Assembly (NCBI RefSeq): GCF_000717335.1
Contig: NZ_JNYZ01000005.1
Location: 310,001-374,000, forward strand
Length of the DNA: 64,000 nt
From: Amycolatopsis jejuensis
Lineage (GTDB): Bacteria > Actinomycetota > Actinomycetes > Mycobacteriales > Pseudonocardiaceae
Direction of reading: 5' to 3'
Part shown: positions 1 to 7,310 of the stretch, one piece after another
Layout of the letters: every line of letters starts with the position of its first letter
Position numbering within the stretch: the first letter of the stretch is position 1
Program-made: the position numbers and the translations under genes
Notes under the pieces: generated by a model
Databases searched by the model: none
What the model was told of the DNA's origin: nothing
What the model saw: only the letters and a program-made list of their open reading frames with translations

Positions 1-18
1 GGTTGCGGATTGCCGCTT

Positions 19-200
19 TCAGCAGCTGCTGTGAGACGCGGTGTTGTTGCGCTGGGCAGCCGATTCGATGAGTGCTCGCCGCGAACGTGCGCTTGACCTG
101 ATCCGGGTGAGGGCGAGCAACGTCACCACCTCGAAAACCCGCCACGTCCGCCGTAGCCGCGATCAACCCGCCGCCGTGGACGACGAGTCCGGCGCGAGAG
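19..200 (-). pseudogene. Decayed C-terminal fragment of an MFS transporter (copy A)
   Basis: Read on the minus strand, this stretch gives LVVHGGGLIAAT, then after a frame change VFEVVTLLALTR and a tail SRRALIESAA ending at a TGA (19-21). Each piece matches the last 70 or so residues of the intact MFS protein at 582-1808 (LVVHGGGLIAAT, VFAVVTLVALIR, SRLALVESAA). No start or upstream domain remains, so it is a broken paralogue rather than a gene. It lies in tandem with a second fragment and the intact gene, suggesting repeated duplication and decay at this end of the transporter gene. The window edge may hide more of it. Confidence 0.75.
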
Positions 201-266
201 TCCCGCGGTGGTTGCGTTACCTCGTTTCGTCAACTCCCCGCGCAGCAGCTGCTCTGCGACGCGGTC

Positions 267-400
267 TCACCGCGCGCTCGGCCTCATGCGGACGAGCGCC
301 AGCAACGTCACCACCGCGAAAACCGCCACAAAAGCCGAAAAATCCACAGTAGCCCACAATAACTACCAGGATTCCCGCCGCGAGCGCGGGCAGTCAAGCT
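267..400 (-). pseudogene. Decayed C-terminal fragment of an MFS transporter (copy B)
   Basis: The minus strand reads LPALAAGILVV and then, in a shifted frame, TVDFSAFVAVFAVVTLLALVR ending RPSAR and TGA (267-269). The intact neighbour has LPAVVAGILVV, TVDYSLFVAVFAVVTLVALIR and RPSAP at the same place. A short deletion removes the HGGGLIA segment. The non-coding flank (GGTGGTTGCG..TTACCTCG..TCAACTCCCCG) is also shared between about 207-240 and 562-590, so the duplicated block extends past the stop codon. It is not functional. Confidence 0.75.
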
Positions 401-482
401 GTATGGCACGAAGTCCGGGCTGGACACGTCGACTGCGGTGGCGTGCACGGTCGACGGGATGGTCGCCGACAATGCGAGTGGG
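393..482 (+). pseudogene. Possible fragment of an FAD-binding (GlcD/Dld-type) oxidase
   Basis: One plus-strand frame here encodes a roughly 30-residue piece ending ACTVDGMVADNASG. It resembles the CTxGGMVxNNASG segment of the FAD-binding_4 fold found in glycolate and D-lactate oxidases. The similarity stops abruptly and nothing else of the enzyme is present. It sits between decayed transporter copy B and the intact transporter gene. The match rests on one short motif, so chance cannot be excluded. Confidence 0.3.
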
Positions 483-581
483 GAAGAGCTGCGCCGTCTT
501 AGCGAATGTGTACCAGAACGCTGGTGTCACTGGTCGTCGTACTGTCCGGCCACGGAGTCCACGGTGGTTGCGGTTACCTCG

Positions 582-1808
582 TCAACTCCCCGTGCAGCAG
601 CTGCCCTGCGACGCGGCAGCCGACTCGACGAGCGCAAGCCGCGAAGGCGCGCTCGGCCTCACCCGGATAAGCGCCACCAACGTCACCACCGCGAAAACCG
701 CCACAAACAAAGAATAATCCACCGTAGCCGCAATCAACCCGCCGCCGTGGACTACCAGGATTCCGGCCACCACGGCAGGTAATCCCATCCCCAGGTAGCA
801 GATCACGTACACCGTCGACAGCACCCCCGCGCGTTCGTGCTCTCGTGCCTGCGGGACGACCGTGCGCATCCCGCCCTGGAATCCGGCGCCGAAACCGATT
901 CCGGCCAGGAACGTGAACACGAAGAACCCGACCACGGACGAAAGTTCAACAACAGCAAGGGTCCCCAGCGAACTGACGACCAACATGGTGATCCCGAGGA
1001 ACATCACGGTACGAGGCGGACGGCGGGACAGAGCGACCGTAGTGCCCGCCGCGACCACCGCGAGCACGAACAACCCCAGCCCGCCGATCACGAGTGAGTC
1101 CGAGCCGGACAGTTGCCGGGCCAGGGAAGGGGCGAGTGCGCCGTAGAAACCGCCCAGTGACCAGGTCGCGAACAGCACCGGGGCGACGGCCAGCATCGAG
1201 CGGCGCAGGTGCCGCGGTACAGCGAGCTGCGGGACGAGCGCCGCCCGTACCCCGGGTTTGCGCTCGCCCGTTTCCGGCAGCCGCGCGACTCCCACCGCCT
1301 GTGCGGCGAAAACCAGAATCAGCACGAGGTACACGAGCTGGGTCGGCGCGGGCAGGTACTGCACGATCAGCCCGGACAGCAGCGACCCGGCGCCGGTACC
1401 CAGTGGGGTGCCGACCGCATTGGCGCTGGTGCCGCGGTCGCGGTCGATGTCCAGCATCGCGGCGCCGAGGGCACCCAGTGCGCCACCGGTGGCAATGCCT
1501 TGCAGTACGCGGCCGAGAAGCAGCAAGCCGACGCCGTCCGCTGCCACGAACACTGCCATCGCAACGATTTGCAGCGCCAGTGCGGCGAGGAGAACCGGTT
1601 TGCGCCCGAGGTGATCGGACAACCGGCCGAGTACGAGCAGGGTGACCAGCACCGTGATCGCGTACGTGCCGAAGATGATCGTCGTCGTGATGGGCGAGAA
1701 GTGCATTTCACCGGCGTAGATCGCGTAGATCGGGGTCGGCGCGCTCGACGAAGCCAGGAACGACACCACGATCGACGCCAGCAGGGCCAGCCGGCTCGTA
1801 GTACTCAC
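582..1808 (-). CDS. MFS drug/metabolite efflux-type transporter
   Basis: A 408-residue integral membrane protein with about 12 hydrophobic segments, GTG start. The loop after the second helix has the MFS signature GRLSDHLGRKP (about residues 60-70). A second weaker repeat (TVALSRRPPRTV) sits mid-protein, as in the DHA1-like branch. It should exchange a small organic solute for protons; the substrate cannot be read from sequence. It follows the RidA-family gene by 69 bases on the same strand, so the two are probably cotranscribed from the GlxA-box promoter at 2380-2414. Its own C-terminal region is what was duplicated into the pseudogene fragments at 19-400. Confidence 0.88.
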   Translation of the reverse strand: MSTTSRLALLASIVVSFLASSSAPTPIYAIYAGEMHFSPITTTIIFGTYAITVLVTLLVLGRLSDHLGRKPVLLAALALQIVAMAVFVAADGVGLLLLGRVLQGIATGGALGALGAAMLDIDRDRGTSANAVGTPLGTGAGSLLSGLIVQYLPAPTQLVYLVLILVFAAQAVGVARLPETGERKPGVRAALVPQLAVPRHLRRSMLAVAPVLFATWSLGGFYGALAPSLARQLSGSDSLVIGGLGLFVLAVVAAGTTVALSRRPPRTVMFLGITMLVVSSLGTLAVVELSSVVGFFVFTFLAGIGFGAGFQGGMRTVVPQAREHERAGVLSTVYVICYLGMGLPAVVAGILVVHGGGLIAATVDYSLFVAVFAVVTLVALIRVRPSAPSRLALVESAAASQGSCCTGS

Positions 1809-1877
1809 AGGGAAAACCTTCGAGGGACAGCGACGGGCTCCGGGACGGGTCGTCCCGGAGCCCGTGGTCGCGGATGG

Positions 1878-2294
1878 TCAGGACGGGTAGGCGGCGGTGG
1901 CGCGGATCTCGATGAGCAGACCGGGGCTCGCGAGGCCGCTGATGCCGATCAGCGACCAGCCGGGGTACGGCTGCCGGGTGATGAGGCGTTTCTTCGCGGC
2001 GAGGAAACCGGCCATGTGCTCGTGGATGTCGACGTGGTAGCTGGTGACGTCGACGAGCGCGGAGAGGTCGAGCTTCTCCAGCCGGAGGATCTCCTCGATG
2101 CGCCGGATGGCGATCTCGGTCTGCTCCTCGATGGTGTCGGCGATGACGCCGTCGGCGCGGCGGCCGACCGTGCCGGGGATGAACAGGAGATCACCGGTGC
2201 GGACGGCGGCGGAGTAACCGAAGCTCGCGAAGGCACCCCTGGTCTGGCCGAAGACCGGAGAGTCCTCTGGGATCTCGACGGCGTAGGAAGTCAT
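1878..2294 (-). CDS. RidA/YjgF-family enamine/imine deaminase-like protein
   Basis: A 138-residue cytosolic protein of the Rid family. It has the family layout, including DLLFIPGTVGRRADG (about 31-45), a central EEQTEIAIRRIEEIL helix (56-70) and a C-terminal GLLIEIRATAAY strand. The conserved arginine that binds the carboxylate in RidA is plausibly the one in IEIRATA. Family members hydrolyse reactive enamines or act within degradative pathways. A good ribosome site (GGAAAGG) precedes the ATG. The gene lies directly downstream of the 35-bp GlxA box at 2380-2414 and upstream of the MFS gene, so it likely belongs to the GlxA regulon. Confidence 0.88.
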   Translation of the reverse strand: MTSYAVEIPEDSPVFGQTRGAFASFGYSAAVRTGDLLFIPGTVGRRADGVIADTIEEQTEIAIRRIEEILRLEKLDLSALVDVTSYHVDIHEHMAGFLAAKKRLITRQPYPGWSLIGISGLASPGLLIEIRATAAYPS

Positions 2295-2379
2295 TGCGGC
2301 GGAGCCCTTTCCTGGGTTGCGGGCGGATCCGGCAAGATCCGATGAATCAATGGTGACCCTCCGGAGCCGCGGCGACGAG

Positions 2380-2414
2380 TGGCAAGATTGCCCTCTTTCG
2401 AAAGATTATTGCCA
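2380..2414. promoter_or_regulatory. GlxA-type regulator box 1 (RidA-MFS unit)
   Basis: A 35-base element opens with TGGCAAGATTG (2380-2390) and closes with GATTATTGCCA (2404-2414), giving inverted TGGCAA/TTGCCA arms 23 bases apart. The same length, arms and most of the interior recur at 4793-4827 in front of the AraC/GlxA-type gene. It lies upstream of the RidA gene and overlaps the stop codon of the old yellow enzyme gene. That the regulator at 4827 binds it is inference from the repeat and position. Confidence 0.75.
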
Positions 2415-3485
2415 TTCGGCCCGCCGGTACTGCACCGGATAGGGCGCATCGGCGGCCGGTACCCCGAGCTCGTGCGCGGCTCGCAGCGGCCAGGCGGCTT
2501 CCCGCAACGCGACCCGGCCGAGGAGGATCACGTCGGCCGAACCCTCGTCCAGTACCTGCTGTGCCTGCGCGGGTTCGGTGATCAGCCCGACCGCGGCGGC
2601 CGGGGTGCCGGACTTCGCCCGGACTGCACGCGCGAACGGCACCTGGTACCCGGGGCCGACGGGGATCTGCTGGCGCGGGTCGTTGCCGCCGGAGCTGAGG
2701 TCGAACAGGTCGGCCCCGTGCCCCGCCAGCAGCGCGCACAGTTCCACGGTTTCCTCAGGCGACCATCCGCCGTCGACCCAATCGGTCGCGGAAACCCTTA
2801 CCAGCAAAGGGGTTTCATCGGGTACAGCCGCCCGGACCGCGTCGACCACCCGTACCAGCAGCCGGATCCGGTTCTCGAACGAACCGCCGTACTCGTCGGT
2901 GCGTTTGTTGGACAACGGCGACAGGAACTCGTGTAGCAGATAGCCGTGCGCCGAATGCACCTCCACCGCCTCGAATCCGGCAGCGACGGCCCGTCGCGCG
3001 GAATCGGCGAACGCTTGCACTGTCGCGTCGAGGTCGGCGACCGTCATCGGGACCGGGGTGGCGAGCTTCCGGTACGGCTCGGCCGAGGGACCGTACGTGG
3101 TCCATCCGCCGTCCTCGGGCGGCACCGAAACCCCGCCACGCCACGGCGGCGTGGTCGATGCCTTGCGTCCGGCGTGCGCGAGCTGGATGGCCGGGACGGC
3201 GCCGTGTGCCTTGAGGAAACCGGTGATCGGCGCCCAGGCTTCGGCGTGCGTGTCGGTCCAGATTCCGGTGTCCCCGGGGGTGATCCGGCCTTCGGCGGCG
3301 ACCGCGGTGGCCTCGGTCATCACCAGGCCGAACCCGCCGGTGGCGCGGGCGCCGAGGTGCACCAGGTGCCAGGGCAGCGGAATCCCGTCCCGCGCCTCGA
3401 CGGAGTACTGGCACATCGGGGCGAGCCAGATGCGGTTGCGGGCCGTCACGCCGCGGAGGGTGATCGGGTCGAACAAGGTCGTCAT
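2406..3485 (-). CDS. Old yellow enzyme family NADH:flavin oxidoreductase (YqjM/XenA class)
   Basis: A 359-residue FMN-dependent TIM-barrel ene-reductase, expected to reduce activated C=C bonds or related xenobiotic groups with NAD(P)H. Seen: N-terminal LFDPITLRGVTARNRIWLAP, the thermophilic-like class cysteine in APMCQYS (about residue 25), HAGRKAS (about 105), the HSAHGYLLHEFLSP active-site loop with SNKRTDEYGG (about 178-202), and the phosphate-binding VGLITEP and VILLGR near the C-terminus. It is the last gene of the HD-EthD-OYE unit, 14 bases after the EthD gene. The stop codon lies within GlxA box 1. Confidence 0.93.
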   Translation of the reverse strand: MTTLFDPITLRGVTARNRIWLAPMCQYSVEARDGIPLPWHLVHLGARATGGFGLVMTEATAVAAEGRITPGDTGIWTDTHAEAWAPITGFLKAHGAVPAIQLAHAGRKASTTPPWRGGVSVPPEDGGWTTYGPSAEPYRKLATPVPMTVADLDATVQAFADSARRAVAAGFEAVEVHSAHGYLLHEFLSPLSNKRTDEYGGSFENRIRLLVRVVDAVRAAVPDETPLLVRVSATDWVDGGWSPEETVELCALLAGHGADLFDLSSGGNDPRQQIPVGPGYQVPFARAVRAKSGTPAAAVGLITEPAQAQQVLDEGSADVILLGRVALREAAWPLRAAHELGVPAADAPYPVQYRRAEWQ

Positions 3486-3499
3486 GGGTGGCCGTCCGG

Positions 3500-4075
3500 T
3501 CAGCGGATACGTCGGGTGTGGGTGAGGAAGGCGCGGACCGAGCCGCCGGCTTCCGTGACGGCGGCGTGCACGGCCGGTCCGGCGGACAGCGTGGTGCAGA
3601 TGGTGAGGATCCGCGCCGGTGCCGCGGCTTCGCGAGCCAGCCGGGGCCGGTCCATCAGCCGCCCGTTCGCCGGTTCGGTGCCGACGAAGCCGGTGACCGG
3701 CAGGTCGGCGACCGCGTCGACGAAGACCTGCGGGTCGAACGCGCCCAGTACCCAGACCTTCGCTTCCGCCTCGTAGCTCTCGACGTTGTCCGCCGAGAAC
3801 CCGGTGAGCGCGCCGAGGAACCGGGGTTCGTCGTCGGCGAGCAGGCCCGCCACCCGCCGGGCGCTGTCCGGATCGGCCGCGTCGTCGTCCCAGAGCTCCG
3901 CGAACCCGTCCACGTCCCGCTCGCCCTCCGGCGCGACGACCGGGTTCTGCACGTACTCCTTGAGCCCGGGCAGATCCACGACGATGTTCGCGTGCGGTCC
4001 GGCCCAGTGGTCGTCGAACGCGCGGAAGTCCAGGTCCGGTCGCTTCCGGATGAGGATGAGCCGTTTCTTCAGCAC
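3500..4075 (-). CDS. EthD-domain protein
   Basis: About 191 residues from a GTG at 4073-4075, chosen because GAAAGG lies 6 bases upstream and the family similarity begins there (LKKRLILIRKRPDLDF). The N-terminal half shows the EthD dimeric alpha-beta barrel pattern: a KR..LIRKR strand, FDDHWAGPHA and a later FAELWDD. The C-terminal half (ILTICTTLSAGPAVHAAV) looks like a second, weaker copy. EthD proteins accompany oxidative degradation pathways, but their reaction is often unknown. It lies between the HD-domain gene (25 bases upstream) and the ene-reductase gene. Confidence 0.75.
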   Translation of the reverse strand: MLKKRLILIRKRPDLDFRAFDDHWAGPHANIVVDLPGLKEYVQNPVVAPEGERDVDGFAELWDDDAADPDSARRVAGLLADDEPRFLGALTGFSADNVESYEAEAKVWVLGAFDPQVFVDAVADLPVTGFVGTEPANGRLMDRPRLAREAAAPARILTICTTLSAGPAVHAAVTEAGGSVRAFLTHTRRIR

Positions 4076-4100
4076 AGGCAGCCTTTCGAGGGTCGGATTT

Positions 4101-4754
4101 TCAGTCGTCCCAGCGGGAAGTGCGGCAGGAGTGCTCCAGCCGGGTGCGGCCGAAGTCCTCGCGTTCGCGGAGGAATTCGCCGGGAATCGCATACCGCGGG
4201 GCGTTCTTGGGGTGTTTCGCGGCCTGCGCGACGATCGCGTCGGTGAGCGATCGCAGCATGGCCAGCCGGGGGTAGGCCGTGTGGATGACGTCGGCGTCGT
4301 CGTCGGTGACCGCGTCCAGGTGGTTGCCGCCGAGCGGGCCGCCGAAATCGAGGGCGACCCCTTCGCGGACGAGGATGCACAGGGTGCCGCGACGTTCCGC
4401 GATCCCCGGCGAGGTGTGCAGGGCGATGGCCTGCCACACCTGGTCGACGTCGGCGGCCGGGGCACCTTGTCCGGTCAGGAATTCGGCGGCCCGGTCGGCG
4501 CCCTCGACCTCGAACCGCTGGCGGTGTGCGCCGTCGGTGGCCACGCCGATGTCGTGCAGGGTGCAAGCGGTGAACAGCAGGTCGTCGTCGTAGTCGCGGC
4601 CGGCGGTCCAGCCGAAGCGCGGTGCGGCCAGGCGCGCGAAGAGGTAGCTGCGGACGGAGTGGTTGAACACCGACGGCGATTCCACCGGCCGGGCCAGCTC
4701 GAGGGCGGCGCGGGCCACCGGGGTGTCCGGCAGCGCGATGAGGGGAGTGGTCAT
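4101..4754 (-). CDS. HD-domain hydrolase, cyanamide hydratase-like
   Basis: A 217-residue HD-superfamily metalloenzyme. The metal-binding pattern is visible as SVFNHSVRSYLFA (H about 41), CTLHDIGVA (HD about 79-80) and ALHTSPGIA (H about 128), with a late D. The spacing and the LLFTACTLHDIG segment resemble the cyanamide hydratase/DDI family rather than signalling HD proteins. The family hydrates nitrile-like or amidine-like small molecules; the true substrate is not readable. It is the first gene of the HD-EthD-OYE unit and divergent from the GlxA-type regulator. The 72-base gap between them holds GlxA box 2. Confidence 0.8.
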   Translation of the reverse strand: MTTPLIALPDTPVARAALELARPVESPSVFNHSVRSYLFARLAAPRFGWTAGRDYDDDLLFTACTLHDIGVATDGAHRQRFEVEGADRAAEFLTGQGAPAADVDQVWQAIALHTSPGIAERRGTLCILVREGVALDFGGPLGGNHLDAVTDDDADVIHTAYPRLAMLRSLTDAIVAQAAKHPKNAPRYAIPGEFLREREDFGRTRLEHSCRTSRWDD

Positions 4755-4792
4755 ACCGGCCAGCCTCGCCCGCTCGGAGGCCGACCGGCGAG

Positions 4793-4827
4793 TGGCAAGA
4801 TTGACTCTTTCCGCTAGATTATTGCCA
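4793..4827. promoter_or_regulatory. GlxA-type regulator box 2 (divergent promoter region)
   Basis: This is a second copy of the 35-base element: TGGCAAGATTG (4793-4803), a variable centre, then AGATTATTGCCA (4816-4827). The last base is the A of the regulator's ATG, so there is no room for a ribosome site between box and start. That suggests a leaderless message and tight autoregulation. It sits between the regulator gene and the divergent HD-EthD-OYE genes and could control both directions. Binding is inferred. Confidence 0.75.
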
Positions 4828-5774
4828 TGACGGTGCACCGCGTCGCCGTGCTGGCGCTGGACGGGCTCACCCCGCTCGACCTGGCCATCCCGGCGCAGAT
4901 CTTCCAGTCCCGGCCGGAAACCCCGTACGAGGTCACGGTGTGCGCGCTGGGTTCCCCGGTTGCCACCACGGCCGGTTTCGGCCTGGTCGCCGAGGGTGGC
5001 CTGGCGCAGGTCCGGGCCGCCGACACGGTGGTGGTACCCGGATTCGACCCGGGTGCGCAGCCGCCGTTCCGGCGTCCGCCGGATGCCGTGCTGGAAGCCC
5101 TCGCCGACGCCCGCGACCGGGGCAAGCGGGTGGTGTCGATCTGCACGGGCGCGTTCGCGCTGGCCGCGGCGGGCGTACTGGACGGACTGCACGCGACCAC
5201 GCACTGGCTGCACATCGACGAGCTCGAACGCACGTTTCCGGAGGTGCGGGTCGATCGTGACGTGCTCTATGTCGACGAGGGTGACGTGCTCACGTCGGCC
5301 GGGGTGTGCTGCGGGATCGACCTGTGCCTGCACATCGTCCGCCGCGACCTGGGCGCGATGGTCGCCAACCGGATCGCCCGCGGCCTGGTCGCCGCGCCGC
5401 ACCGCGACGGCGGGCAGGCCCAGTACGTACCGGCGCCGGTCGCGGAGGCGGGGGAGGCGACCCTCGCCGAAACCCGCGGCTGGGCGCTGGAACGGCTCGA
5501 CGATCCGCTCACCCTCGTCGCCCTCGCCCGGCACGCGGGCCTGTCCCAGCGCACGTTCATGCGCCGGTTCGCCGACGAGACCGGCACGACGCCGTTGCAG
5601 TGGCTGCTCAACGCCCGGGTCGGGCGCGCCCGCGAACTGCTGGAGACCACCGAGCATTCGGTGGACCGGGTGGCGCGGGACAGCGGGCTGGGTACGGCGG
5701 CGAACCTGCGGCTGCATTTCCGCCGCGTGCTGGGTACCACGCCCACCGCGTACCGGCGGGCGTTCACGCATTGA
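4827..5774 (+). CDS. GlxA-family AraC-type regulator with DJ-1/PfpI sensor domain
   Basis: A 315-residue DNA-binding protein. Residues about 1-180 form a DJ-1/PfpI domain (VAVLALDGLTPLDLAIPAQIF; nucleophile-elbow cysteine in SICTGAF near 109; VLTSAGVCCGIDLCLHIV). Residues about 215-315 hold the two AraC helix-turn-helix motifs (TLVALARHAGLSQRTFMRRF and VDRVARDSGLGTAANLRLHF). Such proteins act as pathway-specific activators or repressors. It is divergent from the HD-EthD-OYE genes, and two copies of a 35-bp box flank its presumed targets. The ATG has no Shine-Dalgarno site. Its 3' end overlaps the convergent MHS transporter by 11 bases. Confidence 0.92.
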   Translation: MTVHRVAVLALDGLTPLDLAIPAQIFQSRPETPYEVTVCALGSPVATTAGFGLVAEGGLAQVRAADTVVVPGFDPGAQPPFRRPPDAVLEALADARDRGKRVVSICTGAFALAAAGVLDGLHATTHWLHIDELERTFPEVRVDRDVLYVDEGDVLTSAGVCCGIDLCLHIVRRDLGAMVANRIARGLVAAPHRDGGQAQYVPAPVAEAGEATLAETRGWALERLDDPLTLVALARHAGLSQRTFMRRFADETGTTPLQWLLNARVGRARELLETTEHSVDRVARDSGLGTAANLRLHFRRVLGTTPTAYRRAFTH

Positions 5775-7083
5775 CGTCATCCGTGACGAGCACCGGTTGC
5801 GGGACGCGTTTCCCGGCGGCAAGGGCCAGCAGGCTGAGCACCCCGATCCCGACCAGGAACAGCAGGATCAGGCCGTGCCCGCCGTTGCTCGCGGCCAGCA
5901 GCGACGCCAGGATCACCGGGACGAAGCCGCCGCCGACCGTCGACGCGCTCTGGTAGCCGAGCGACGCCCCGGTGTAGCGAGAGCGGGTCGCGAACTGCTC
6001 GCTGAGGTACGCGCCGGTGGGGCCGAACAGCGGTCCGACCGCGAAGCCGTACATCACCACGAAGGCCAGCATCGTTTTCCCGGTCTCGCCCGAGCTGATC
6101 AGCTGCAGGAACGGGTACGCGAAGAGGGAGCCGACGATTACGCCGAACGCCAGCACGGCTCGTCGTCCGAAGCGGTCGGACGCGGCACCGCCCAGGATTT
6201 CGCCTGCTACACAGACAATTCCGCCGACGACCTGGATGCCGAGCACCACCGAGACGTCGAGGCCGTGGTCGCGCGAATACGTGAGGCTGAACGAGCCGAC
6301 CAGGCTGTTGAACGTGAACGACGCCAGCAGCGCAAGGAAGGCGAGAATGAGCGGGCGGGGCGAGCGCAGCACTTCCCACAGCGGGATTTTCGGCGTCTCG
6401 CCGCTTTCCTGCTGCCGGCGTTTCTCCGCCACGAACAGCGGCGACTCCGAGATCCGCAGCCGCGTCCACAAGCCGATGCCGACGAGCACCGCGCTGAGCA
6501 GGAACGGCAGCCGCCAGCCCCACGAGAAGAACTGGTCTCGCGGCATGAGCGTGAAGAGCCCCAGCACCCCGGCGGCGAGCGCGGTACCGGTCGGGCCACC
6601 GGCGGCGCTGAAACTGGCGGCGAAACCGCGGCGGTGCGGTGGCGCGTGTTCGAAGGCCATCAGCGAGGCGCCACCCCATTCGCCGCCGACCGAAATCCCT
6701 TGCAGGACCCGGAGCAGGACCAGCAGCACCGGGGCGAGCGCGCCGACCTGCTGGCTCGTCGGCAGCACCCCGATCAGCGTGGTGGAGGCGCCCATCATGA
6801 GCAGCGACACCACCAGTACCGACTTGCGGCCGAGCCGGTCGCCGAAGTGCCCGAACAGGACCGCGCCGAGCGGACGGCTCACGTAGCCCACGGCGAGGGT
6901 GGCGAGCGAGGCAATCGTGCCCGCGACCGGGGAGAGGTTGCTGAAGAAGAGCTTGTTGAAGACCAGGCTGGAGGCGGTGACGTACAGCAGGAAGTCGTAG
7001 TACTCGACCGCGCTGCCGAGGTAGCTGGCGAGCAGGACCCGGCGCAGCTCGCGCCGGTTCGGGTCGTTACCGGATGAGGTCAT
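5764..7083 (-). CDS. MFS transporter, metabolite:H+ symporter (MHS) family
   Basis: A 439-residue membrane protein with 12 predicted helices. MHS-family marks are NRRELRRVLLASYLGSAVEYYDFLLY at the N-terminus, AVLFGHFGDRLGRKSVL (loop 2-3), GISVGGEWGGASLMAFEHAP (helix 4-5) and SDRFGRRAVLAFG (loop 8-9). MHS members import carboxylates, proline or betaine-like solutes with protons. The gene is divergent from the thiolase operon. A promoter TTGAGC-N17-TACCCT (minus strand, 7142-7170) lies 58 bases upstream and carries the same 16-bp box as the thiolase promoter, so coregulated uptake of that operon's substrate is plausible. Confidence 0.92.
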   Translation of the reverse strand: MTSSGNDPNRRELRRVLLASYLGSAVEYYDFLLYVTASSLVFNKLFFSNLSPVAGTIASLATLAVGYVSRPLGAVLFGHFGDRLGRKSVLVVSLLMMGASTTLIGVLPTSQQVGALAPVLLVLLRVLQGISVGGEWGGASLMAFEHAPPHRRGFAASFSAAGGPTGTALAAGVLGLFTLMPRDQFFSWGWRLPFLLSAVLVGIGLWTRLRISESPLFVAEKRRQQESGETPKIPLWEVLRSPRPLILAFLALLASFTFNSLVGSFSLTYSRDHGLDVSVVLGIQVVGGIVCVAGEILGGAASDRFGRRAVLAFGVIVGSLFAYPFLQLISSGETGKTMLAFVVMYGFAVGPLFGPTGAYLSEQFATRSRYTGASLGYQSASTVGGGFVPVILASLLAASNGGHGLILLFLVGIGVLSLLALAAGKRVPQPVLVTDDVNA

Positions 7084-7141
7084 CGGGGAGCTCCTGGGTT
7101 ACCACGTCGTCGGGGTGTCTGCGACCGGGCGGACGAGTCGA

Positions 7142-7275
7142 AGGGTAAGCGACCTGGACAGGAAGCTCAAGGTCCAACATTTAACTCACCCCGGTCCAGT
7201 GCTGGTCGAGCGCGCTGTGTTGCGAGGCGGTGGCAAATGTCGGACCTTGAAATGCTTGTCCACACGTTCTACGGT
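7142..7275. promoter_or_regulatory. Mirror-image divergent promoters with inverted 16-bp boxes
   Basis: The boxes TCAAGGTCCAACATTT (7167-7182) and AAATGTCGGACCTTGA (7235-7250) are inverted copies differing at one position. Each abuts a promoter. On the minus strand, TTGAGC (7165-7170), 17 bases and TACCCT (7142-7147) lead to the MHS transporter. On the plus strand, TTGAAA (7247-7252), 17 bases and TACGGT (7270-7275) lead to the thiolase. The boxes overlap the -35 elements, as expected for a regulator acting symmetrically in both directions. The binding protein is not identifiable here. Confidence 0.75.
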
Positions 7276-7310
7276 GAGGGCTCCCGGTCAGTCGAGCGAG
7301 TAGGAGTGCG

